DNA of 64,000 nt from Avibacterium volantium (GTDB taxonomy: Bacteria; Pseudomonadota; Gammaproteobacteria; Enterobacterales; Pasteurellaceae), in the NCBI RefSeq assembly GCF_900635775.1, contig NZ_LR134167.1, positions 1,273,001-1,337,000 of the forward strand, given 5' to 3'. The notes under the pieces are model-generated. The model was not told where the DNA came from. It saw only the letters and a program-made list of their open reading frames with translations, and did not search any database. This document shows, piece by piece, positions 54,466 to 64,000 of the stretch (position 1 is the stretch's first letter; each line of letters opens with the position of its first letter). Made by a program: the position numbers and the translations under genes.

Positions 54466-56397
54466 TTGAAAGATATGGTCAAAAACTTAGTCCTATGGAT
54501 TGTGATTGCAGTAGTTATGATGTCTGCATATCAGGGCTTTAGCGGTAGTTCGAATGGTAATCTTACCGATTACACCACCTTTATTACTGATGTGGGTAAT
54601 GATCAAGTACGCCAAGTGCGATTTGAAGAGAACGAATTACAAGTTACTAAATCTGATGGTTCAAAATATTCAACCGTAATACCAATTTATGACGATAAAT
54701 TATTGAATGATTTATTAAATAAAAAGGTAAAAGTAGAAGGAACGTTGCCAGAAAGACGTGGTATTTTATCGCAAATTCTCATCTCTTGGTTCCCAATGCT
54801 ATTGCTTGTTGGCGTATGGTTCTTCTTTATGCGCCAAATGCAAGGCGGTGGCGGTAAGGCGATGAGCTTTGGTAAAAGCCGTGCCAAAATGCTCACCAAA
54901 GAGCAAATTAAAACCACCTTTGCTGATGTAGCAGGCTGTGATGAAGCCAAAGAAGAAGTGGGGGAAATCGTTGATTTCTTGCGTGATCCAAGCAAATTCC
55001 AAAAATTGGGCGGCAAAATTCCAAAAGGGATTTTAATGGTTGGACCACCGGGAACGGGTAAAACCTTATTAGCTAAAGCCATTGCAGGTGAAGCGAAAGT
55101 ACCATTTTTTACCATTTCAGGTTCTGACTTCGTAGAAATGTTTGTCGGCGTGGGGGCTTCTCGCGTGCGTGATATGTTTGAACAAGCGAAGAAAAATGCG
55201 CCTTGCTTGATTTTTATTGATGAAATTGATGCAGTGGGTCGCCAACGTGGTGCAGGCCTTGGTGGTGGACACGATGAGCGTGAACAAACCCTTAACCAAA
55301 TGTTAGTGGAAATGGACGGTTTTGAAGGCAATGAAGGGGTGATTGTGATTGCCGCAACCAACCGTCCAGATGTGCTTGATCCTGCCTTAACACGTCCAGG
55401 GCGTTTTGACCGCCAAGTGGTAGTGGGCTTGCCAGATGTATTAGGGCGTGAGCAAATCTTAAAAGTGCATATGCGTAAAGTGCCTGTTGCACCAGATGTA
55501 AATGCGATGACCCTTGCACGTGGCACACCGGGTTATTCAGGTGCTGATTTAGCTAACCTTGTGAATGAAGCTGCACTATTTGCTGCTCGAATGAACAAGC
55601 CATTGGTTTCAATGCTTGAGTTTGAAAAAGCGAAAGACAAAATCAATATGGGGCCTGAACGCCGCACAATGATTATGACGGATAAGCAAAAAGAATCCAC
55701 CGCTTATCACGAAGCAGGACACGCCATTGTGGGCTATTTAGTGCCAGAACACGATCCAGTACATAAAGTAACCATTATTCCGCGCGGGCGTGCTTTAGGG
55801 GTAACTTTCTTCTTACCAGAAGGGGATCAAGTAAGCATTAGCCAAAAACAATTAGAAAGTAAACTTTCCACCCTTTATGCTGGGCGTTTGGCGGAGGATT
55901 TGATTTACGGTGAAGAAAATATTTCAACTGGTGCATCAAATGACATTAAAGTCGCAACGAATATTGCGCGTAATATGGTTACCCAGTGGGGCTTCTCTGA
56001 TAAATTAGGGCCAATTCTTTATTCTGAAGATGAAGGTGAAGTATTCTTAGGACGCTCAATGGCGAAAGCAAAACATATGTCTGATGAAACAGCGCACCTT
56101 ATTGATGAAGAAGTGCGTGCGATTGTAACGCGTAACTACGAGCGCGCAAGACAGCTATTAATTGACAATATGGATATTTTACACGCAATGAAAGATGCGT
56201 TAGTGAAATATGAAACCATTGAAGAAGAGCAAATTAAACAGCTGATGAACCGCGAGCCAGTAACGCCACCAGCAGGTTGGGACGACAACGGCAAAGCAAG
56301 TTCAGAAAAAACGGCTGAACCAAATGCTTCTGCAAAAAATCAAAGTACGGCAGATCAAAGTGCGGTAGAAAATTCAGACAAATCTGAACACAACTAA
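54466..56397 (+). CDS. ftsH: ATP-dependent zinc metalloprotease FtsH
   Basis: A 643-residue membrane-anchored AAA+ protease that degrades LpxC, sigma-32 and unassembled membrane proteins. Two helices flank a small periplasmic domain (about 5-25 and 98-120). The AAA domain has Walker A GPPGTGKT (about 193-200), Walker [11 protein letters not shown] and [11 protein letters not shown]; the zinc site is HEAGH (about 415). The C-terminal tail is rich in Ala/Ser/Asn and contains an uptake-signal core. The TTG start at 54466 is chosen because GAGG lies 7 bases upstream; an in-frame ATG at 54475 is the alternative. Confidence 0.96.
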   Translation: MKDMVKNLVLWIVIAVVMMSAYQGFSGSSNGNLTDYTTFITDVGNDQVRQVRFEENELQVTKSDGSKYSTVIPIYDDKLLNDLLNKKVKVEGTLPERRGILSQILISWFPMLLLVGVWFFFMRQMQGGGGKAMSFGKSRAKMLTKEQIKTTFADVAGCDEAKEEVGEIVDFLRDPSKFQKLGGKIPKGILMVGPPGTGKTLLAKAIAGEAKVPFFTISGSDFVEMFVGVGASRVRDMFEQAKKNAPCLIFIDEIDAVGRQRGAGLGGGHDEREQTLNQMLVEMDGFEGNEGVIVIAATNRPDVLDPALTRPGRFDRQVVVGLPDVLGREQILKVHMRKVPVAPDVNAMTLARGTPGYSGADLANLVNEAALFAARMNKPLVSMLEFEKAKDKINMGPERRTMIMTDKQKESTAYHEAGHAIVGYLVPEHDPVHKVTIIPRGRALGVTFFLPEGDQVSISQKQLESKLSTLYAGRLAEDLIYGEENISTGASNDIKVATNIARNMVTQWGFSDKLGPILYSEDEGEVFLGRSMAKAKHMSDETAHLIDEEVRAIVTRNYERARQLLIDNMDILHAMKDALVKYETIEEEQIKQLMNREPVTPPAGWDDNGKASSEKTAEPNASAKNQSTADQSAVENSDKSEHN

Positions 56398-56413
56398 CCA
56401 CTTAATAAATATT

Positions 56414-56452
56414 AAAGGACTGATTTTTATAAGAAATCAGTCCTTTCTTTTT
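56414..56452 (+). terminator. ftsH terminator
   Basis: Perfect 13 bp stem AAAGGACTGATTT (56414-56426) / AAATCAGTCCTTT (56434-56446), then a T-rich tail. Confidence 0.9.
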
Positions 56453-56547
56453 TCTTCTTTAGGCTTTAACATAAAGTAAATTCAAATAACAAATCCAGTT
56501 TATTTTTTATTTTAATTTACTGTATCAGTGAAATTGAGAATAACCGA

Positions 56548-57455
56548 ATGAATTATGCAGATTGGCTTGCTTTCGCAGAAACACAACTTGCCGACAACAA
56601 AAAGACAGATCCTTTCATTAATCCCGAGGTGGATGCCAGCCTATTATTACAATTTGTAACAGGGCGTTCTCGTTCGTCTATTTTGGCCTTTTCTGAAACC
56701 GTGCTTTCAGCACAAGAACTCGTACAGCTTGAGAGATTATTACAACGCCGCATAAACAGTGAGCCAATGGCTTATATTCTTGGTCAGCAACCCTTTTGGA
56801 CGCTTGATTTGAAGGTGTCTGAAGATACGCTTATTCCAAGAGCAGACACGGAAATTTTAGTGGAAAATGCGTTAATTTGTGCGGAAGAACGCATTTCATC
56901 AGCTCAATTTGGCGAAGAATTAAAAATATTAGATTTAGGCACAGGTACAGGGGCAATTGCAATAGCCCTTGCACAAGAATTGCGATCTAGATCGAAAAAA
57001 TTATTTAAAGTTTCTGTTGTGGGTGTTGATCTTATTGATAATGCGGTAAACTTAGCTCAAGACAATGCAAAACGCAATGATGTTGATAATATTCTTTTTT
57101 ATCAAAGTAATTGGTTTGAAAATTTACAAGATCAGCGTTTTGATATCATTGTAAGTAATCCGCCTTATATTGATAAAGATGATCCGCATTTGCAGTTGGG
57201 CGATGTGCGATTTGAGCCATTAAGTGCTTTAGTTGCCAAAGAACAGGGGTATGCAGATTTGCGGCATATTATCATCAATGCGCCAACTTATCTAAAACCG
57301 CAAGGGTGGTTGTTATTGGAGCACGGTTGGCAGCAGGGAGAGAAAGTGCGGTCTTTTTTTCAAAAGAATTTGTGGCATAACGTTATTTCTCGTAGGGATT
57401 ATAACCAAAACGAACGTATAACATTAGCTCAATTAAACACAAGAGGGAATGATTG

Positions 57456-57456
<1 letters not shown>
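56548..57456 (+). CDS. prmC: peptide chain release factor N5-glutamine methyltransferase
   Basis: A 302-residue SAM-dependent enzyme that methylates the Gln of the GGQ motif in RF1 and RF2. The N-terminal helical domain (about 1-85) is followed by the Rossmann methyltransferase domain with LILDLGTGTGAIAIALA as motif I (in the text ILDLGTGTGAIAIA) and the catalytic VSNPPYID motif near residue 209. Slightly longer than E. coli PrmC (277). Its stop overlaps the next ATG (TGATG), as in the H. influenzae hemK neighbourhood. prfA is not adjacent. Confidence 0.94.
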
Positions 57457-59146
<1,690 letters not shown>

Positions 59147-59259
59147 TTGCTTGAAGATTAAATGTTAGAGAAAACGAACAATAACAGGTGAGTTTTAGGC
59201 GGAAATATGATAAAAATACCGCCTTGTTTTAATTTTTTCATTTGAATAGGAAACAAAAT

Positions 59260-60087
59260 ATGTCAAATTTACAAAATATCATTGAAGCTGCCTTTGAACG
59301 CCGTGCAGAAATAACCCCTAAAACGGTAGATGAAGAAACGCGCGCTGCGATCGAAGAAGTGATCGAAGGTTTGGATAGCGGCAAATACCGTGTTGCAGAA
59401 AAAATTGACGGTGAATGGGTAACTCACCAATGGTTGAAAAAAGCGGTATTGCTTTCTTTCCGTATTAATGACAATCAAGTGATTGACGGTGCAGAAACCA
59501 AATATTACGACAAAGTAGCCCTTAAATTTGCAGACTATGACGAAGCACGTTTCCAACAAGAAGGTTTCCGTGTTGTGCCTTCAGCAACCGTGCGTAAAGG
59601 TGCATATATCGCGAAAAATGCGGTATTAATGCCATCTTATGTAAACATTGGCGCTTACGTTGGCGAAGGTACAATGGTAGATACTTGGGCAACCGTTGGT
59701 TCTTGCGCGCAAATCGGTAAAAATGTTCACCTTTCAGGTGGCGTTGGTATCGGTGGTGTATTAGAGCCATTACAAGCTAACCCAACCATTATCGGCGATA
59801 ACTGCTTTATCGGCGCGCGTTCTGAAGTGGTTGAAGGCGTTATCGTAGAAGATGGCTGTGTAATCTCAATGGGCGTATTCATCGGTCAATCAACTAAAAT
59901 CTATGATCGTGAAACTGGTGAAATCCACTATGGTCGCGTACCAGCAGGCTCTGTGGTCGTTTCAGGTAGCCTTCCTTCAAAATGCGGTAAATATAATCTC
60001 TATTGTGCAGTAATCGTGAAAAAAGTTGATGCGAAAACCCTAGGTAAAGTCGGTATCAACGAGTTATTGCGTAGTATTGATGAGTAA
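59260..60087 (+). CDS. dapD: tetrahydrodipicolinate N-succinyltransferase
   Basis: Adds succinyl-CoA to tetrahydrodipicolinate in the DAP/lysine pathway, the step after DapB. The 275-residue protein has a helical N-domain, a left-handed beta-helix of hexapeptide repeats (about 105-235: [37 protein letters not shown] in parts) and a C-terminal helix. The ATG at 59260 follows [22 protein letters not shown] is the family start. Length equals E. coli DapD (274). It ends in a hairpin shared with the opposite OLD-type gene. Confidence 0.96.
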   Translation: MSNLQNIIEAAFERRAEITPKTVDEETRAAIEEVIEGLDSGKYRVAEKIDGEWVTHQWLKKAVLLSFRINDNQVIDGAETKYYDKVALKFADYDEARFQQEGFRVVPSATVRKGAYIAKNAVLMPSYVNIGAYVGEGTMVDTWATVGSCAQIGKNVHLSGGVGIGGVLEPLQANPTIIGDNCFIGARSEVVEGVIVEDGCVISMGVFIGQSTKIYDRETGEIHYGRVPAGSVVVSGSLPSKCGKYNLYCAVIVKKVDAKTLGKVGINELLRSIDE

Positions 60088-60111
60088 TATTTAATACTAA
60101 TTAATCAAAAA

Positions 60112-60148
60112 TAAAAATCTGCACGAGAGTTTCTTGTGCAGATTTTCA
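60112..60148. terminator. bidirectional terminator between dapD and the OLD-type gene
   Basis: AAAATCTGCAC (60114-60124) / GTGCAGATTTT (60136-60146), loop of 11, A-rich before and T-rich after. Confidence 0.8.
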
Positions 60149-60158
60149 TACCAAAATA

Positions 60159-61967
60159 TCAAAATGTAGTACCATCTTTGTTGCAGTGATTGTTAATAAT
60201 ATTTTCTATTTGCTCAAAAAGAACTTTAAAGTTCTTAAAGTAATTGGTATCTTTATTTTTTACCCATTTGGAAAAAAACACTTTATTTGAGCTAGTAGAA
60301 TCAAGTTTTCTTAGTAGAAAATGGAATTTCTCTGGAATATTGTATTTATTAATGAACATATCTGTTAAATCCATCTTTTCTTTGGTAAGAGCAGTGTCTC
60401 TTTTTATATTAGTGAATACAAGAATATTTTCTTTTATAGCAAGATTAATTAACTCTATAGGAAACATAAGTTCCATTGATATTGCGATGTTTATATCTGT
60501 ATATTTTGAAGAAAACTTTTTTATTTCATCTGTTATAGGTAGAATGCCGGCATAAATAGCCTTATTTTTTCCAATCTTGTAAAAGATAGTTTCTTCATCT
60601 TCAGAATAGTTACCAATTATTTTACTAAATAAATTCATGCCTTTATCATCTCTATCCCAGAGACAGATAATAATATCTGGCTCTAAATCACTATCTGGTT
60701 TTTCGCTTTCATCGAATATTTTACTAGTCTTAATTAATGAAGAAATATTATCTGCGCCATTTGCACTAATAAATTTACATATGGCAGTTCTTCCAGGGTA
60801 AAGTTTTTCATATGCTATATTTAGTATATCTTTATCTGTGACCCCCTCTACAATAATTCTAGGTAAATTTTTATCTTGCAATTCTTTATTTAAACGCTCG
60901 TTTTCTTCTTTTAATTTTTGGCTTCTATCAAATTCCTCTTTAGCTCTTTTAGTAATTAATGCAGTTATGCCTAGATTATTATCAAGTAGATCTTTTAAAG
61001 TAACCCTTTTAGCTGATGTTTCAGCATTACTATCGGAAGAATTTTGTGATATATACCATTTAGCTATGTGCTCTCCCTCAATATCATAAAACGCAGGAGA
61101 ATGAGTTGTAACAAATATCTGGTTACCTTTGCAGAACTCATCTGAAAATTGTTTAGCTAAGAGAAATGCAGCACCAAGTTCTAAAGATGTTTCAGGTTCT
61201 TCATATGCCCATATATGATATTTAGTACTATTTTTAGTAATGAAATCTAATATGTATGGAATATGACGTGCTTGTATTCCATCCCCTCTTTTTTGTAATG
61301 AAACATGGTGATCATTATAACTTGTTGAAAAATCTAAACTATTAAATAATACTTTTAAATCTGTAGGTGGGCTAATATCGCTTTTAATTCCTATTCCCTC
61401 TTCAATTTTTTTAGTCATTTCTTCGGTGTTTTCATTGATTAACTTTGTTAATGCCTCTGTTGATAATAAAAGTTCAGAATTATCATCATTAAATAATGTA
61501 TCATGTAGCATATTTAAAAAGTAAGAGAATACACTCCTTCCTCTTATAGCTGGGATATAATGAAATGATAGTTTATTTAAGAACTTAGGAATTATAGTTG
61601 GGGAAATATCTTTAGAATAAATTGTTTCAGGAGCTTCTGAATATCTATTCCAACTTTTCTTCACGGAAAACTCTTGAGGTAGTGATTTCCATTTTAAAAA
61701 ATTATTAAAATATATTCTAATCCATATAGATGCTTTTCCTTTTTGCTTTCTTACCTCTTGAGAACGTTTTTTAGTTAAATCATCATGAAAATAGAAATTT
61801 TTATCTAATTCTGTTTGGTTATTAAAGAATAAATTTAGAGCTTTTAATATATTTGACTTTCCGCTATCATTATTCCCAATAAGAATATTTAAATCTTCGG
61901 CGCGCTCTAAGTTTATTTTATATACTGAACGAAAATAATGTATTTCTATTCTATTTATAATTTTCAT
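60159..61967 (-). CDS. OLD-family ATPase with TOPRIM nuclease domain
   Basis: A 602-residue protein of the overcoming-lysogenization-defect type. The SMC/RecF-like ATPase domain (about 1-360) has Walker A GNNDSGKSN near residue 30, a signature-like QKRGDGIQARHIPY, Walker B WAYEEPETSLELG and the His loop FVTTHSPAF. After a coiled-coil linker (KLKEENERLNKELQDKN) comes a TOPRIM domain with IIVEGVTDKDIL and the DxD-like LWDRDDKG. This is the fold of phage P2 Old and GajA nucleases. The DNA is clearly more AT-rich than its neighbours. It starts 33 bases after nrdA without a terminator; no UvrD/GajB-type helicase is next to it. The likely role is phage defence, which is inference. The ATG at 61967 is preferred to TTG at 61979. 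Confidence 0.85.
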   Translation of the reverse strand: MKIINRIEIHYFRSVYKINLERAEDLNILIGNNDSGKSNILKALNLFFNNQTELDKNFYFHDDLTKKRSQEVRKQKGKASIWIRIYFNNFLKWKSLPQEFSVKKSWNRYSEAPETIYSKDISPTIIPKFLNKLSFHYIPAIRGRSVFSYFLNMLHDTLFNDDNSELLLSTEALTKLINENTEEMTKKIEEGIGIKSDISPPTDLKVLFNSLDFSTSYNDHHVSLQKRGDGIQARHIPYILDFITKNSTKYHIWAYEEPETSLELGAAFLLAKQFSDEFCKGNQIFVTTHSPAFYDIEGEHIAKWYISQNSSDSNAETSAKRVTLKDLLDNNLGITALITKRAKEEFDRSQKLKEENERLNKELQDKNLPRIIVEGVTDKDILNIAYEKLYPGRTAICKFISANGADNISSLIKTSKIFDESEKPDSDLEPDIIICLWDRDDKGMNLFSKIIGNYSEDEETIFYKIGKNKAIYAGILPITDEIKKFSSKYTDINIAISMELMFPIELINLAIKENILVFTNIKRDTALTKEKMDLTDMFINKYNIPEKFHFLLRKLDSTSSNKVFFSKWVKNKDTNYFKNFKVLFEQIENIINNHCNKDGTTF

Positions 61968-62000
61968 ATACTTTTCCAAGTTCGTTTTTAAATAAAATTA

Positions 62001-64000
62001 TTAGATTTTACAAGCTCCGCCAGCGCAATCGTCATTGAGATCTTCTTGGCTATCTTCTGCGCCATCACGGGTGTTTTGGTAGTAAAGGGTTTTCACGCCG
62101 TATTTGTAAGCGGTTAATAAATCTTTTAACAACACTTTCATTGGCACTTTACCGTCTTCAAAACGTTGTGGATCGTAGTTGGTGTTGGCAGAAATCGATT
62201 GGTCGATAAATTTCTGCATAATACCTACTAAATGCAAATAACCGTCATTATTTGGAATGTCCCATAATAATTCGTAGTTTTCACTGAGGTTTTCATAATC
62301 TGGTACAACCTGTTTTAGGATACCATCTTTTGATGCTTTTACACTAACGTGTCCACGCGGTGGCTCAATGCCGTTGGTTGCATTAGAAATCTGCGATGAG
62401 GTTTCTGATGGCATAAGCGCTGTGAGTGTTGAGTTGCGTAAGCCGAAGGTTTTAATGTCTTGGCGCAGGCTTTCCCAATCGTAATGTAATGGCTCTTGTG
62501 TGAGCGTATCCACATCTTTCTTATAAGTATCAATCGGTAAAATGCCTTGTGCATAAGTGGTTTGGTCGAAATATTCACAAGCGCCCATTTCTTTAGCAAG
62601 GTTCATTGACGCTTTCAATAAATAGTATTGAATGGCTTCAAAGGTACGGTGCGTGAGATCGTTAGCGCTGCCGTCCGAATAACGTACACCATTTTTGGCT
62701 AAATAATAAGCGAAGTTAATTACCCCGATACCTAAAGAACGGCGCGCAAGAGAGCTACGTTCTGCCGCGATCACAGGGTAATCTTGATAATCTAATAGAG
62801 CATCTAAGGCACGCACAGCAAGATCTGCAAGCCCATCTAATTCATCAAGGTTTTCAATCGCGCCTAAGTTGAAGGCAGAAAGCGTACAGAGCGCAATTTC
62901 ACCTTCTTCATCGTGGATATGAGAAAGTGGCTTAGTTGGCAATGCAATTTCTAAACAAAGGTTAGATTGGCGCACTGGCGCAACGCTTGGATCAAATGGC
63001 GAGTGCGTATTACAGTGATCCACATTCTGAATATAAATACGCCCTGTTGAAGCACGTTCTTGCATTAATAGTGAGAACAGTTCAACGGCTTTCACGCTGC
63101 GTTTACGAATATTTGGATCTTGCTCATATTGCGTGTAAAGACGCTCAAACTCATCTTGATCGGCAAAGAATGCTTCATATAAACCCGGCACATCAGACGG
63201 GCTAAACAAGGTGATTTCGCCGCCTTTGATTAAGCGCTGATACATTAATTTGTTAAGCTGAACGCCGTAATCCATATGGCGAACACGGTTATCTTCCACA
63301 CCACGGTTATTTTTTAACACTAACAGGCTTTCTACTTCTAAGTGCCAAATCGGATAATAAACCGTTGCCGCACCACCACGCACGCCACCTTGCGAACAAG
63401 ATTTCACCGCAGTTTGGAAGTATTTATAGAATGGAATACAGCCCGTATGGAACGCTTCACCACCACGGATCTGGCTACCTAAGGCACGAATTGCCCCTGC
63501 ATTTACCCCAATTCCCGCACGTTGTGAAACATATTTCACAATAGCAGATGCCGTGGCGTTAATTGAATCTAAACTATCGCCACATTCAATTAACACACAA
63601 GAACTGAATTGACGGGTTGGTGTCCGCACCCCTGCCATAATTGGAGTAGGCAGAGAAATTTTAAATGTCGATGTAGCATCGTAGAAACGGCGTACATAGT
63701 CTAAGCGCGTTTCTTTTGGATAGTTTGAGAACAGGCTCGCCGCCACCAAAATATACAAGAACTGCGCTGATTCATAAATTTCACCCGTTACACGGTTTTG
63801 CACCAAATACTTGCCTTCAAGCTGTTTGACTGCTGCGTAAGAGAAGGTCATATCACGCCAGTGATCTAAAAAGCCGTCCATTTCGTCCCATTCTTCACGG
63901 CTATAATCGGTTAGCAAGGCTTGATCATATTTGCCTAAACGCACTAATTTCTTAACGTGATCATACAAACGCGGTGGATCAAAATGCCCATAGGCTTTTT
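62001..64000 (-). CDS. nrdA: class Ia ribonucleoside-diphosphate reductase, alpha subunit (5' end outside window)
   Basis: The catalytic subunit that reduces all four ribonucleoside diphosphates. About 666 C-terminal codons are present and the frame runs off the window edge (upstream residues KAYGHFDPPRLYDHV), so the start and the ATP-cone are missing. Active-site features include SSCVLIECGDSLDSI (Cys), NLCLEIALPTKPLS (the NxCxE active-site motif) and the C-terminal redox pair, whose end CAGGACKI contains the Cys shuttle. nrdB is 30 kb away instead of directly downstream; its place is taken by the OLD-type gene. Confidence 0.97.
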   Translation of the reverse strand, partial: KAYGHFDPPRLYDHVKKLVRLGKYDQALLTDYSREEWDEMDGFLDHWRDMTFSYAAVKQLEGKYLVQNRVTGEIYESAQFLYILVAASLFSNYPKETRLDYVRRFYDATSTFKISLPTPIMAGVRTPTRQFSSCVLIECGDSLDSINATASAIVKYVSQRAGIGVNAGAIRALGSQIRGGEAFHTGCIPFYKYFQTAVKSCSQGGVRGGAATVYYPIWHLEVESLLVLKNNRGVEDNRVRHMDYGVQLNKLMYQRLIKGGEITLFSPSDVPGLYEAFFADQDEFERLYTQYEQDPNIRKRSVKAVELFSLLMQERASTGRIYIQNVDHCNTHSPFDPSVAPVRQSNLCLEIALPTKPLSHIHDEEGEIALCTLSAFNLGAIENLDELDGLADLAVRALDALLDYQDYPVIAAERSSLARRSLGIGVINFAYYLAKNGVRYSDGSANDLTHRTFEAIQYYLLKASMNLAKEMGACEYFDQTTYAQGILPIDTYKKDVDTLTQEPLHYDWESLRQDIKTFGLRNSTLTALMPSETSSQISNATNGIEPPRGHVSVKASKDGILKQVVPDYENLSENYELLWDIPNNDGYLHLVGIMQKFIDQSISANTNYDPQRFEDGKVPMKVLLKDLLTAYKYGVKTLYYQNTRDGAEDSQEDLNDDCAGGACKI

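Noticed and set aside
60159..61967. Gabija defence system
   Set aside because: GajA-like domains are present but no UvrD-type GajB gene is adjacent on either side, so only the broader OLD family is claimed.

Overview
This 64 kb window comes from the chromosome of a member of the Pasteurellaceae. The clearest sign is the many copies of the core DNA uptake signal AAGTGCGGT and its complement (the Haemophilus influenzae type). They often sit as inverted pairs just after genes, where they double as terminators. The gene set (P19/FTR1 iron uptake, YfaE next to nrdB, a lysine riboswitch before an NhaC-type transporter, a PemIK-type toxin pair) fits that family. I cannot name the species from the sequence alone.

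Layout, left to right. 0.1-1.8 kb: riboflavin synthase and an AEC-type transporter. 1.9-9.9 kb (minus strand): a hexose-6-phosphate mutarotase at the end of a six-gene iron uptake operon (FTR1 permease, P19 periplasmic protein, Fe-S membrane protein, two ABC permeases, ATPase). 10-12.6 kb: a TPP riboswitch, a 24-codon ORF and the thiZXY pyrimidine ABC importer. 12.7-17.2 kb: a sugar phosphatase and fructosamine-kinase-like pair, glutaredoxin 2 and thrS. 17.3-19.8 kb: an HxlR regulator and a divergent oxidoreductase gene split by a 1420 bp IS3-family (IS150-like) element. 20-24.9 kb: quinol-type nitric oxide reductase, a 73-residue orphan, a truncated IS1016-like transposase fused to a secreted-protein fragment, and a tyrosine/tryptophan permease.

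25-30.5 kb: ribH-nusB-thiL-pgpA-lysE-dapB, bracketed by two copies of a highly structured composite repeat. 30.5-37.5 kb: yfaE, nrdB, zapG, ycaO, yafS, gloB and hemA. 37.5-40.3 kb: a PepSY protein and a siderophore receptor under probable Fur control. 40.3-46.3 kb: purU, hns, lysine riboswitch and lysine transporter, ilvIH. 46.3-51.2 kb: an unusual LDH-like dehydrogenase, a LysR regulator divergent from DUF896 and pirin genes, a toxin-antitoxin pair between 55 bp direct repeats, and a MOSC protein. 51-60 kb: conserved housekeeping genes (dacB, greA, yhbY, rlmE, ftsH, prmC, sirB1-like, kdsA, dapD). 60-64 kb: an AT-rich OLD-type ATPase/TOPRIM gene directly downstream of a partial nrdA.

The observations most worth following are: the composite repeat, whose four arms show compensatory base changes in their stems; the OLD-family gene attached to nrdA, with nrdA and nrdB about 30 kb apart; the toxin-antitoxin cassette between duplicated terminators; and the clean IS insertion whose removal restores a full gene. 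No tRNA, rRNA, CRISPR array or prophage was seen.
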